From NCBI GenBank assembly GCA_029948255.1, contig JALIZF010001800.1, positions 434,001 through 498,000 of the forward strand: a stretch of 64,000 nt of DNA. The letters are read 5' to 3'. The DNA is from Telmatactis stephensoni. Lineage: Eukaryota > Cnidaria > Anthozoa > Actiniaria > Isophelliidae. Each line of letters begins with the position of its first letter. The stretch's first letter is position 1. Both the position numbers and the translations under genes were made by a program. Positions 10,250 through 20,660 of this stretch are shown here, piece after piece. The notes under the pieces were generated by a model, which saw only the letters and a program-made list of their open reading frames with translations, searched no databases and was not told the DNA's origin.

Positions 10250-10435
10250 ATTTATTTATGTTGACTTAATCATTATGTTGACTACATCAGTATGTTGAAA
10301 TATATCATTATGTTCATTATATTGACTTATATAATTATCATATGTTGACATATATCATGTTGCTATGTATGTCGCGATCGACCTATATCAGCATGTTGAC
10401 TTTTATTATTATGTTGAGATATATGTCGATTTTAG
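10250..10435. repeat. Degenerate TATGTTGACATATATCA repeat
   Basis: The phrase ATGTTGAC or ATGTTGA followed by TATATCA recurs eight or so times at 20-30-bp spacing. It is a decayed minisatellite; no coding frame. Confidence 0.75.
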
Positions 10436-10445
10436 TTAAATAAAG

Positions 10446-10623
10446 AAACGTTTCATAACAATCCGTTGCAAACTCTCAAAAATACGAAAGCCCAAAATTT
10501 CAAAGAAATGCATGCCAAGAGGCAACGCTTGCCCCTTGGTATACAATTCCTCAGTGTAAATATTGGTTATTTTGGGCTTCTCATATTTCCGAAAGTTTGC
10601 AAAAGATTGTCATGAAACTTCGC
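10446..10623. mobile_element. Fold-back element
   Basis: CGTTTCATAACAATC...TTGCAAACT...GAAAGCCCAA on the left is matched in reverse by TTGGGCTTC...AAAGTTTGCAA...GATTGTCATGAAAC on the right. An inner hairpin GCCAAGAGGCAA...TTGCCCCTTGG sits in the loop. No target duplication was readable. Confidence 0.75.
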
Positions 10624-11140
10624 AGGTTTATTAAATTCGGTAGGATAAATCGATCTATGGAGATAAGGTTTTCATGGTAGTTTTGTTTTAATGAAAAACA
10701 CTGAATTTGGCAATTTTGCATGACATGCAGGGCGGTAAAACGTTTAATAGCCCCTCATTATAAGGACACCATAGGTTTTTTTAAGCTCAATATTTTGCAT
10801 ACAAGCTGTTTTAGACACAAACAACAAAATATCAAATAATATCATATATTGCCCTTTACTTTGAGAGAGGTGACATTTTGATCAACAGAAAAATCATTGT
10901 TTTAATGAATATCCCCGCGAAGCTTTACTGTAGAGCCACAAGGCTTTTTTAAGTTTTTACTTAAGCCAGTAAAAGTGTAGCAGTTACTGTCTTTTATGCT
11001 TATCAGTTTATGACAAAACTATGAAAACAGCCGCTTAGCTGTTTTTCCACTATGTCGCGTAATATCGGTAAAAAGGTCTATTGTTTTGTCGTGTTTGTCG
11101 TAACTGTATGAGTGACATTCAGCAAATTCGGTACACGGTT
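10624..11140. other. Spacer, nothing recognised
   Basis: AT-rich with no long open frame. The phrase ATCGGTAAAAAGGTCTATTG (about 11064-11083) recurs at about 15233-15252, so part of it is an old repeat. Confidence 0.4.
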
Positions 11141-11330
11141 AGGGACCGGTCATTATTTATAGGGGGAGGGGGCTGGTGCAAATAGGGGGTGGGTCACATA
11201 TTTTTACGTACACTCTGTAAGAGTCTTATATGTGCATGTATGTAGAAAGGGGGAGGGGCCATACAAAATTGAGCAGTACCTTTTTCATTTGCACCAGCCT
11301 CCCCTCCCCTATAAATAATGACCGGTCCCT
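11141..11330. mobile_element. Fold-back MITE, AGGGACCGGTCATT ends
   Basis: AGGGACCGGTCATTATTTAT...GGCTGGTGCAAAT is matched by ATTTGCACCAGCC...ATAAATAATGACCGGTCCCT. The ~50-bp arms are nearly perfect apart from G-run length, so this is a young insertion. Confidence 0.9.
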
Positions 11331-11935
11331 TAAGGCAATTCCGTAGAAATAAAACTAAACACGGAATTCTCATAATACTTCACACAGTAATAATGTTTGT
11401 GTTGCTTATCCCCAAAAATGAAATATAAAATGGAGGTCATCTTAGCCGTTTTTGGGCTAGATTGCTTTAAAGCACAACACCTTTTATGTCTTGACGGCTC
11501 AAGATTCGAAAATCAAAATCGCATCAAAAATAATTGCACAACTTTGTGCAATTTATTACAAAGTTTTTCACGGATATATATTGTATGCACTCTAGCAATG
11601 GAAATTCTGACTGTACGTGTTGGAGTCTTATAGACAACAATTTGCATAAAAACATTAATGATCTTTCAAAAATTCGTGCTTTCAAATGTTTTCTCGTGTT
11701 TGAACCCCCGATGAAACACTTGCACTTGTGTTTCAAATATTACTTCACGCTGATTGGTTAGTTCTCTCTAGCGTTGACAAATAGCTGTCAAAGACATCAG
11801 TTCTTTTCAAGGATGTTGTGTGTGAAGGATGAAGCTGGTGTTCTTAGGGTGTTTTAGGTAAGTATGTTGTAGTTCAACATTTTATCCTCTACTTATAGGT
11901 ATAGTACAAACACAACCAAGGTTAAGGTGATTCCT

Positions 11936-12678
11936 CTGTAATAGATCCTACCGATACAAATCGCTTAAAATTTGATATTTTGTACGTTTTGAGTTACTTA
12001 TCTCGTAACTAACAAAAAGAGGGGGTCACGGTACTTGTTTAGGAAATATTTGGCTTGATAGACAAGGGTATTTTTAGCGATTTCGCGCGAACGTTCGATG
12101 TTTTCCAGCTAATTCGTTGATATGTCTATCTGGTCTCAGAAAAAGACTCCAAAACTCAGAGTTAGCAGTATTTTAGTAGAAACAGGTAAAATAGTAAAAT
12201 ATCTCGCAAGAAAGCATATTTTAACTTCGATAACGCATTTTGGAACATTTTTTGCATCATTAATTTAGAGAGCAACATATCCCCGAAATGTTCGATTTTT
12301 GGCATTTTAGGGCTCAAATATACACAAAAAAGCCTTAAATGTTCTATGTTCCTATCGATAGATTTTCTTAATTTTCAAATATGTTGTGTAAATCATTGCG
12401 TGAATGCAAGTTTTGAAATAAGAAATGGGGGTCACGGTGCTCGTTTGCGAGATATTTTGTAAAACATCATCATAATAGAGATAAAAACGGCAGAAGAAGG
12501 GAATGGGGCGACTTTCGCAAAACTTGCTTTTTATCGCACCAAAGATTAGAACAATTTCCAAAATCGAGTTTTGTATCCTTTTTGATTATACCTTGAAAGA
12601 AAATGCTCGTAAAGTCGCGATTTATGCTTTTTGAACCATGCGCAGTAGGCGTGCGCGGTGCACAACAGAGGAATTACC
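11936..12678. mobile_element. 743-bp non-autonomous element flanked by TTAA
   Basis: TTAA at 11932-11935 and 12679-12682 flanks the ends GGTGATTCCTCTGT and ACAGAGGAATTACC (14 bp inverted, one mismatch). TTAA duplication is typical of piggyBac and Kolobok superfamilies. The internal word GGGGGTCACGGT occurs twice in direct orientation (about 12020 and 12427). The element at 22716-24160 has the same flank, the same GGTRRTTC terminus and a near-identical internal word, so they are one family. It encodes no transposase. Confidence 0.85.
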
Positions 12679-13029
12679 TTAAAAACTCTGTTCTCAACTC
12701 AGTCTTAGACATTTTTGTCAAATAAGAAATAACAGTTCATCTTTGACGGTCGGTTCACAAGTAATTGTCAACTTGCCGTTTTCATGTTTCATACCATAAC
12801 AGTTATAATATTGAGGTCTGAATCAAGTTATTAAGCAGTTATTCATCAAAACAGGTCACGTAACCATGCAGTTGGTACTAATTTATATTTTCAAATATCT
12901 CCTTTACTACCTATCATAAACATAATGTCTAAACGTAGGATGTTGAGGTGCCATATGGCAATGATTTTCAAAACCATAAAATTTATCTCGTTAGTAAAAC
13001 TCGTATCCCCATTTTAGAAAAACTACTTT

Positions 13030-13102
13030 TCTCCACTATTGGTCACGTGACCAGTGAAACTTACACATCATCACTTAAGGTTGATCAGTAGATGGATATC
13101 TG
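13030..13102. repeat. Dispersed repeat fragment shared with 39022-39097
   Basis: GGTCACGTGACCAGT, AAGGTTGATCAGTAGATGG and the intervening order recur inverted at 39022-39097. It contains the palindrome GGTCACGTGACC (an E-box-like CACGTG core). Confidence 0.7.
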
Positions 13103-13289
13103 TTTTTAGTATTCACCAACATAAGGGCTATTACAAATCCTGCATTCTGATTGGCTCCCTAACCTCGGGCTATTGGTGATAGCCCGAGTTGAGAGGAAGC
13201 GCGAGTAATAATATCAATAAAACATTTTTCTCTCTTTGTTTTGTTTAGTCTCATTCACCTTTGGCCCAATATGTTGGTGAATACTAAAA
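13103..13289. mobile_element. MITE ending in TTTTAGTATTCACCAACAT
   Basis: The left end TTTTAGTATTCACCAACAT and the right end ATGTTGGTGAATACTAAAA are exact inverted repeats. Inside is CGGGCTATTGGTGATAGCCCG, a second hairpin. Just outside, 13290-13396 is a further palindromic stretch built from AATTAGACCTC...GAGGTCTAATT and repeated TTCGGCCT...CCTCATGG words. Confidence 0.9.
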
Positions 13290-13625
13290 CAATTAGACCT
13301 CTCGGCCTCATGGACTACGAGTTTGAATAGCCCATTCGGCCTACGGCCTCATGGGCTATTGACTCGTAGTCCATTCGGCCTCGAGGTCTAATTGTTAAAT
13401 AGACGAAGTTTGGTAAAATTTCATCAAGACATAACTTGCTAATAACATAAATAAGTGTATTTTGAAGATTATGGCTTCAACCCAGGCCTTAACATACTTG
13501 AGTAGTGCTTCACTGGTTGAAATTAGAGCAGCTTAGACGGTTCTGTACGCCTCATCCAGCCGAATATCACGGCTCTAATGAAAACACAAGAAGTGAGAAC
13601 AATGGCACATGGAAAATATGGCGTT

Positions 13626-13935
13626 TGAACTAGGAGGGGGGCCTAGGGGGGTTACGAATACCGCAATCCCGCAAGAAAAATTCGAAAATACCGCAATCCC
13701 GCACGAAAAAATGGTCAAGCCCGCAATCCCGCATGAAAAATTCGAAAAATTCGAAATTCCACTCACACGGGACCTCGCGCGCAAAAACAACAATCACCAA
13801 AACATGAAATCTTCTATCGAGCGCCAGAAGCAAAATCCCGCATCTCGCAGGGCTCAAAAATACCGCATTACCGCAATTTCAAAACGTTTTTCCCGTAATA
13901 CCGCAGCTCAAAAAAGAAAATACCGCATACAGTAA
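13626..13935. mobile_element. CCGCAATCCCGCA word-repeat element, copy 1
   Basis: It starts AGGAGGGGGGCCTAGGGGGG and then repeats the words ACCGCAATCCCGCA, ATACCGCA and AAAAATTCGAAA many times. The second copy at 60699-61072 is the same word order and keeps a matching inverted right end, CCCCTAGGACCCCCTCC, which is missing here. The open frames across it on both strands only reflect the repeated words and are not genes. Confidence 0.8.
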
Positions 13936-13989
13936 CTTATTTATTATATCGCTGACCAGCCGACTTCAAAATAGATGTTCGTGTTTCAA

Positions 13990-14290
13990 TCGTATACCTC
14001 GTTGGAAGGACACAACTGGTTCAGATTAAAGATATGGTTTCTTCAGAAAGACCGTTGAGTTATGGTGTGCCCCAGGGATCTGTCCTGGAGCCACTACTGT
14101 TTTCTCTCTTCTTCTCTCCACTAGAGGATGTAATTGGCGGTCATGGTGTCAACTTCATGATATACGCTGATGATACTCAGTTATATATATCCACTGACTC
14201 CCATCTTGATTCTAACAATGTTGGATCTCAACTCGAGTTGTGCATAAAGGATGTTGTCACCTGGTGTAAGAGAAAAAAACATATTGTTAT
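13990..14290 (+). pseudogene. Non-LTR retrotransposon reverse transcriptase fragment
   Basis: From about 13996 the frame reads YLVGRTQLVQIKD, then YGVPQGSVLEPLLF and, at about 14160, YADDTQLY, the RT palm motifs of Jockey/CR1-like LINEs. It stops soon after LCIKDVVTWCKRKK. Both ends are missing. It is followed within about 70 bp by an unrelated Penelope fragment. Confidence 0.85.
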
Positions 14291-14359
14291 TCTTTTCGTT
14301 TTCATTATAAAGCACTGAGACTTTAGTGGAGTGGTATATCTTATTATTATCTTATTATT

Positions 14360-14935
14360 ATCCTTTATGCGATTACATTAAGAATATGTTTACCAAACTC
14401 AAGTACCCAAAGAGGCTCATCGATGCCACAATATCCGGTTTTCTGGACTCAGTGTTTCAACCGGAAGTGCCAAAATCCGATGAAACAGCCAGCAAAACAG
14501 TACGTGTTATCATTCCATTTAAAGATCAGAAATCAGCAAACGCAGTACGAAGACAGTTTAAAGACCTGAGCAGAAACATTGGAAACGCGGAGGTACTACC
14601 CGTGTTCACCAGTACCAAAGTTGAAGATCAAGCCCCTATTAGTGCGTCAACAGTGCGTGGTTTATAACTTTAAGTGTGATCTGTGTGATACAGGTTATAT
14701 TGGATATACGACTCGCCATTTGTTCAAAAGAATTGAAGAACACAAGTCATCTGCAATTGGAAAACACGTCTTCGAAGCCCATGGTATCGAAAACTTTGGA
14801 CATATGTTCACAGTTTTAAAGAAATGTACCGGCAAATTGGATCTACGAAATGTTGTTCATCGAAGAACAAAAACCCAAACTCAACACACAATCGGATTCC
14901 ATCCGTGCAAAAGTGTTTGTTTAGTTTGTTAGTTT
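14360..14935 (+). pseudogene. Penelope-like element 3' end with GIY-YIG endonuclease (frameshifted)
   Basis: One frame (to 14667) gives the linker region, IKNMFTKLKYPKRLIDATIS and VRVIIPFKDQKSANAVRRQF. A second frame (from about 14600) gives CVVYNFKCDLCDTGYIGY then TTRHLFKRIEEHKSS, the GIY-YIG nuclease motif with its Arg and the EH. A third frame at 14865-14930 gives SDSIRAKVFV and the stop. At least two frameshifts, so it is dead. The RT-to-GIY-YIG order is diagnostic of Penelope-like elements; the RT part is lost. Confidence 0.85.
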
Positions 14936-16000
14936 ATTGTCATTCAAAACATTTGTATAAAGTTGCCACCGTCTCATCGGTCAAAATAAATTCTTGAAAA
15001 TGAAGTCAAGATGGCTTCGAAACGTCGAATCCTAAGCGTTATCTTTATCTTGAATATTATCCTTTTGGCTAAGAAATTTTGCGCTACTTTGCATCATAAT
15101 TTGGCACTTCTGATCCAAAAAACATTTTTCTTTTCAATTGCCCTCCAATCTTACGTCAAATCAGTAGGTTTTGCGCCCTGGGCATCCCATAATTTTAGCT
15201 TTAAATTTCATATATTCAAGATGGCGACCGTATCGGTAAAAAGGTCTATTGGTAGCTTGTGATAACCACAGTCTGATCCCTGATCAGTGCCTGATATAAG
15301 TATTTACGCCTTTTGGAAAGAGCTTGAAAATACGTGCAAAATGGATTTGTAGAAATGCTAAAATTGACAATAGCTTTTGAATTCCTTTTTCATTTCTGGC
15401 CGCTCAATAGACGGGTCAACATTACAAATACTGTGAAAGGGAATTTCAAAGAACGATTTTTCAGATCATGTAAATAGTAGACATCAATATTGGAAAGGTT
15501 ACAACTTTATTTTTAATTATTTTTTCCTTTATAGATCAACTCATATGCTCAAAAGTTGTGCTTGGGCTGCCTGTGTTTGTACAGTTTTTTTCAGCTAGAG
15601 CGCAGTTTTTTTCAGCTAGAGCGCAACTACCAGCATTTAAACGCCTTCAACGCTTTTCCAAAACCTTCAAATGACTAGACATTGCTACCACAAGTTAGGC
15701 AAGGATTGATCTAGTGTCACTAGAGTTGGTATTCTAAGGACGGTGCCCTCTATTGTCAGCGCGCACTGCGTTCTGCGCATGGCCTTTCGTAGTAAAAACA
15801 TCGTAAAAACAAAGCAGTTTTGCGATATTTGGATAAATAAAACTTACTTGCTTGTAGAAAAAACATTTGACTGTTCGTGTAGTAGAATTAAATTCAGTAT
15901 TGATGAATAAAACTCGCTTAAAAACCACTGTTTTGATCACAAGGACTAGATTTGCCTATTGGCCGCCATCTTGGAAATGTCCCATAATGCTTTGTAAAAT
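14936..16000. other. Spacer with short repeats
   Basis: No gene seen. A 22-bp unit with TTTTTTTCAGCTAGAGCGCA is duplicated in tandem at about 15582-15623. Short open frames here lack any family signal. Confidence 0.4.
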
Positions 16001-16189
16001 ATGTCTATAAGTAGTATACAAATGAGAGTTCTGCATCAGGTGCAGGAGGTGCAAGGTGGTGCAGCACGGCGGGCAGCACGGCGGGTGCAGGTCACGCCCC
16101 GATCGATAGAGAGGATGTCACGCGACAGTGCTGCAAGGGGAGTCACACAACAGCGTCCAGGGAGTCACGCGCAGGCGATCCGCTTGCAG

Positions 16190-16360
16190 GATCGAAAACT
16201 CCATTGCGCAGCAACCAAACAAATATTTCGGAGCAGAAAAACAAATGAAATTCTTTTCGGTGCGTCTGAGTAAAGTGCGACCGAGGAACAAACGTAATAC
16301 TGAGAAAACTCCGTTGCGCAGCAACCGAACAACGTTTTCGGAATTTCAAACAAAAGAACG
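16190..16360. repeat. Repeated GTTGCGCAGCAAC hairpin blocks
   Basis: AAAACTCCRTTGCGCAGCAACC occurs near 16195 and 16309, and again near 16994, each time followed by an AAC/TTCGGA-type phrase. GTTGC-GCA-GCAAC is a small hairpin. The blocks bracket the 66-bp tandem repeat, so the whole 16190-17010 stretch may be one composite element. Confidence 0.6.
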
Positions 16361-16557
16361 AATTGGTAGTGACACGTGCCACGCTTAAGGGTCTATTGTG
16401 TTCCATTCAACCACTTGCAAAAACAATATGGTTGACTATCATGTTGAAAGAAATTCTGGGTTTGATTTGAAAAATTTGGAACGTTATAAAATCTTCAAAT
16501 TACCAAAAAAACGATACGTTTTTAAAATACTTGAGAAATAAAGACACCCCGAATGCG

Positions 16558-16815
16558 CGCCTTTGAAACACAGTGTTTTGAAAGAAACATAATTACCGAA
16601 CAAAATGACCGCTAGGGATGTGTGTGCCTTTGAAACACAGTGTTTTGATTAACATAATTACCGGACAAAATGACGGCGAGGGATGTGTGTGCCTTTGAAA
16701 CACAGTGTTTTGAAAGAAACATAAATCCAGAACAAAATGACCGCGAGGGATGTGCGCGCCTTTGAAACACAGTGTTTTGAAAGAAAACCGATAAATACCG
16801 AACAAAATGCACACT
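16558..16815. repeat. Tandem repeat, ~66 bp x 4
   Basis: CCTTTGAAACACAGTGTTTT starts at 16560, 16627, 16692 and 16759 (spacing 67, 65, 67). Each unit holds the palindrome AAACACAGTGTTT, then CATAATTACCG and ACAAAATGACCGC-AGGGATGTG. The minus-strand open frames across it are only repeat translation. Confidence 0.92.
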
Positions 16816-17135
16816 CATAGTGCCCACAAACCCACGAAGAGTCGTCATCCCCTTTTCCCCCTTCCCCCACCCCCACCCCAACCCTTCCGGGGAGGGGGGG
16901 GAGGGGTCGACACACCAGGGCGGCGAAGCCGCCCGAAGGGGAACCTCTCGTCTTCGGATTCAACACTCTCTTACGGACGTAATACTGGGAAAAACTCCGT
17001 TGCGCAGCAACCGTTCGAACTGGTCCACAGGGATCCCAAACAAGATCAAATTTTATTTTATTAAGTACAACAAATACTGCCTTCAGTTCCCTCTGGCTTT
17101 ATTTATTTATTTTTATTTTTTCTCGAAAAAGATAG

Positions 17136-17207
17136 TCTCTCCAGCCGGATTCGAACCGACGGCCTCAGGAACTACAGTCCCGCGCTCTAACGAACCAATC
17201 AGAAGTA
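17136..17207 (-). tRNA. Degenerate tRNA-like sequence, anticodon GTA (Tyr-like); pseudo-tRNA or SINE head
   Basis: On the minus strand there is an exact B box GGTTCGAATCC (17146-17156) in a 5-bp T-stem, a 5-nt variable loop, and a 5-bp anticodon stem with loop CTGTAGT (U33 present, anticodon at 17173-17175). A D-arm containing TTGGTTCGTTAGAGCG follows. The acceptor stem is poor, about four of seven pairs possible, and no tyrosine intron is present. It is therefore probably not a working tRNA. A T-rich run follows on its 3' side, as for a Pol III terminator. Confidence 0.55.
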
Positions 17208-17296
17208 GCTGAGGACGAACATAGGAAAAGGCACATTTGCAGTTTATAACTCGTTCCCGGCCTACGGCCTGGGCACGAGTAATTAATACCAACCTG

Positions 17297-17324
17297 AAGA
17301 GAGCATAAATATTTATGCTCTCTT
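17297..17324. repeat. 28-nt perfect palindrome AAGAGAGCATAAAT / ATTTATGCTCTCTT
   Basis: Exact palindrome with no loop. The same arm recurs as an interrupted hairpin at 21121-21177 and as a single arm at about 19666-19680, so it is a tiny fold-back family or remnant ends of one. Confidence 0.85.
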
Positions 17325-17562
17325 GTTAATAGCCATTATTCTGCTAACTTTTTTCATGGATACATGAGGAGCCGCAGAGACCAACTTTTGGACTCCTGAT
17401 ATCGTGGTTGCCACGAATTCTCTTCTTTTTGATGTCAACCATGATTGTTTATCGTGAAAACATCAAGACTTCATAGATTAGGGATTTGTCATGCAGGCGC
17501 GGTTACATTGTATGTATTAATTGTATTCACCTTCCCAGAGGCGCAGAATTCTCTATGATTTG

Positions 17563-17822
17563 CGTACGCAAGCGAGGTCAGGGGACAAAGAAATTACGAA
17601 TTGACGGTATTCATTGGAAACTCTTGCATTTATATGAAAAATAAAACGTTGATTATATCATTTTAGAAGTCGTACAAACTTTATAGAATTTCCTCAAAAC
17701 CCTTTTACGAATTTTTATCAGAATTTGTAACTCACTTATATACTCGTTTTTTGGTGATATTTTTTCAGTTTTTTGGTGATATATTTTGCTTTAATATTTT
17801 TCTCCTGGCCTCGCTTGCGCGC
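17563..17822. mobile_element. Fold-back element in the 5' flank of copy B
   Basis: ACGCAAGCGAGGTCAGGGG and CCTGGCCTCGCTTGCGCG enclose about 225 bp ending 66 bp before the ATG. Orthologous to 9627-9885. A short TTTTTTGGTGATAT duplication near 17750-17780 is special to this copy. Confidence 0.7.
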
Positions 17823-17888
17823 TGGGACAACGTACGAAACACAAACGGACAGCACAAAAACGTGATTTGGCACTAACACCCATTTACC

Positions 17889-19063
17889 ATGTTCTTCAAA
17901 CCAAAGACCTGTTGGTATATGTCATTGGTATGGATTATACTTCTAATCCTCTGTGTCTTGTACAGCTATCGTTCACTGACGCTCATGGATGAAAAGATGA
18001 GACCTTCGGAGGTACCGGCCTACCTGACCCATCCATACCGCCAAAGCACACCACGACGGGCGACCAAGCTTATCGCTAAACTTGAAAATAGACAAAATTC
18101 AGCAATAAAATACCGCTACATTCATCCATACAACACCTCACTCAAAGGCTTGACTTTCAAATTTGATGAAAGCACATCAAATCTGGCGACCAAACTTATC
18201 GCTGAACTTGAGAAAGGACACAATATACCAAGCAAACTCTCCATGGATGTTCTCCTGAAGACAGTCACTCCAGTTACAGCGGTTTCCAGCAATCATTTTA
18301 TGGAACTCATGAACAACATTGAGGGACTACGAAAATACAAATTTCCGAACATGACAGTAATTGTGTACGATCTTGGTCTAAACAAAAACGAAGCAAAGAC
18401 TTTAATATGAAGGAAGATTCTTTGTTTGTTTATCGAGCTTTTGAGTTTTCTAGTTATCCTCAACATGTTCAAAAGTTAAAGACATACGCATTTAAACCGT
18501 TAATCATTCAGAAAGTATTGGCAGAACGTGGTAGTGTTCTCTGGATGGATTCATCTGTTTTCTTCCAAGGCAACATCACACCCCTTCTCCAACATGTGGT
18601 TGAGCACCAAACTGGATTTCTTTACTATTTGTCACCTGCTCATCACTCAATTGTTGCAGCTACACATCCTACGATGCTTGCATACATCCCATCCCAAAAT
18701 AGCTCTCACCTCACACTAAACACACCACAAGCTGGTGGAATGATGATCTTGAACACGAAAGAAACTCGTTGGCAAATTTTCCAGTGGGCTCTACTCTGTA
18801 GTCTTGATGAGAATTGCATTGCTCCTCGAGGGACAAAACACCTTTGTGGCCGCTTAAATTCCCCAAGAAATAAGTTTTATGGTTGTCATCGGTACGATCA
18901 AGCGATGTTCTCAATTCTTGTAAATAACGCTTTTAATGGTCAAGAAAGTACTTATCTCATCAATCGCAAGACTGCTAACAGAATCGTGAATCTCTTTCGT
19001 CCCCGCTTTGGTCCAAAAACTAGCAAGCAATTGTTACGGTCTATTCACAAATCTCAGTCTTAA
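17889..19063 (+). CDS. DUF1647-like type II membrane protein, copy B (two overlapping frames)
   Basis: ORF1 (17889-18410, 173 aa) gives the anchor MFFKPKTCWYMSLVWIILLI, a ~42-aa internal repeat (ATKLIAKLENRQN, then ATKLIAELEKGHN) and the domain start TVIVYDLGLNKNE. ORF2 (18407-19063, 218 aa) continues the same domain: FEFSSYPQHV, FKPLIIQKVL, VLWMDSSVFF, the Gly-Gly block PQAGGMMIL, GCHRYDQAMF and a C-terminus ending KSQS. Together about 390 aa, a sensible full length. The two frames overlap by ATGA: the stop of ORF1 overlaps the ATG of ORF2. Relative to copy A there are five extra bases near 18402. No other break. Either a recent pseudogene or a protein needing -1 shifting or re-initiation. 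The family name is from memory; function unknown, glycosyltransferase-like in form. Confidence 0.65.
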
Positions 19064-19960
19064 AAGCCACTTTAATCGCATATATTTGCCTCACTTGTTT
19101 GATTTTTATTACTCTTAAGCCTAGTTCATATGCCACAGCGATGTGCCTTATGTATCATTGTTGGAATGACATACAGTGAATGTCTACGGCGTCTAAATCA
19201 ATTTGGAACTGCTATGTGGAATTTAATTTATACAGTACACGAAAGCTACGGCAGAATGACATGGCTTCAACTAGATTTTGAATTGAAAACTGTACATTGA
19301 AAGTCTATTGAAGGTTCGGCGTCTGTGAACTAGGCCTTGTCGTACAAAGACTGAGAATGAAACATAGGTAGTACTAAATAGTGCTATTTTATGCTAGGGT
19401 GATTTCATTCAACCCATGATTGATTTGCATGAGTTTGCATGCATATTGTTCGTGAGGCTAACGAGAAAACTTTGCAGTTTACTTAGCCCCAAGGCTCTAA
19501 TATTATTAAAGATTCTATATATTGTAAACATAGCCAACCTATTTACACTTTTCTTTCTTTCTTTATTATAACAATTGTAATTTTCCTCATAAAAAAGAGC
19601 AATAAAGAACACACATACGTGATCTTTCGCTCAGGAATGATGTTACAGAAAATAGTTTCTGCATTTATGCTCTCTTGTTTCTGCATGCATGCTTGATGAG
19701 ATTTCAAAAAAACCCTTTTTTTACACGGAGAATGTATGAGCTCATTAGCGCTTTTGCCACCCAGACACTCCAACCTAGCTGAGCTATCTGCAAATCAGTA
19801 CTGAATATTGAAAGAACATGGAAAAGGCAGATTATCCAAATATATTTGAGAAATACACGTAAAATAGTTTCTGCGATGAGGTTTTCAAAACTCTAAATTT
19901 TACGTACAGAGGATGTTTGGGCTAGTTAGCGCTTTTGCCACCCAGAATTTTCAAAGCTAA

Positions 19961-20180
19961 TATAATAAGAATAATAAGAATAATAAGAATAATAAGAATA
20001 ATAAGAATAATAAGAATAATAAGAATAATAAGAATAATAAGAATAATAAGAATAATAAGAATAATAAGAATAATAAGAATAATAAGAATAATAAGAATAA
20101 TAAGAATAATAAGAATAATAAGAATAATAAGAATAATAAGAATAATAAGAATAAGAAGAATAAGAAGAATAAGAATAAGA
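19961..20180. repeat. Microsatellite, 9-bp unit AATAATAAG, ~22 copies
   Basis: A long uninterrupted run of AATAATAAG turning into AATAAG at its right end. The open frame across it (an Ile-Ile-Arg repeat) is an artefact of the unit. Confidence 0.97.
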
Positions 20181-20611
20181 ATGAAAACTTTATTTTTTAT
20201 GTTTTGTTACATGTACGTGCAATTGTAAATCTCTCTACTTATAGGTGAAATACAATTGGCTACTTGATTAACAATATTATCATAAACTAGATACATTCAA
20301 CATTTACATAAACTTGAAAGAAGAAAAAAAAAATTCCTTAACAATATTTCATTAGTTCTGGATTCGTCCATGTCTTGTTCTTACAGCAAAATATGTAATA
20401 CGTAGTTCTGATAGCAATCTTTACAATCGATCTTACAATATACTTTTTAAATTTATCATCGACACCTAGATCATCCAACATTGTTATAAAACTTGATGAA
20501 TCGTTGGCAAACACACCTAGAGCACTCACAGAAAGATTTACAAATATCACGTTTTTGAACTGACGTTTTAAGTTTTTGAAAAGGACTTCGTATTTAACTT
20601 TTTTTTTTTTT

Positions 20612-20612
<1 letters not shown>

Positions 20613-20660
<48 letters not shown>

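Larger units (their letters stand above)
17460..19656 (+). repeat. Inverted duplication unit, copy B
   Basis: Reverse complement of 7531-9985 including promoter and 3' flanks. Lacks the MITE and LINE insertions of copy A and so preserves both empty sites. The right edge of homology is CAGAAAATAG at 19646-19656. Confidence 0.9.

Noticed and set aside
13575..13935. Open frames on both strands over the CCGCAATCCCGCA element
   Set aside because: Repeat-word translations; the same text at 60.7 kb is also non-coding.
16558..16815. Regular 66-bp repeats with a palindrome, CRISPR-like at first sight
   Set aside because: No unique spacers: the whole unit is repeated, and the setting is eukaryotic with spliced genes.
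19935..20228. 97-codon open frame with an Ile-Ile-Arg repeat
   Set aside because: Pure translation of the 9-bp microsatellite.
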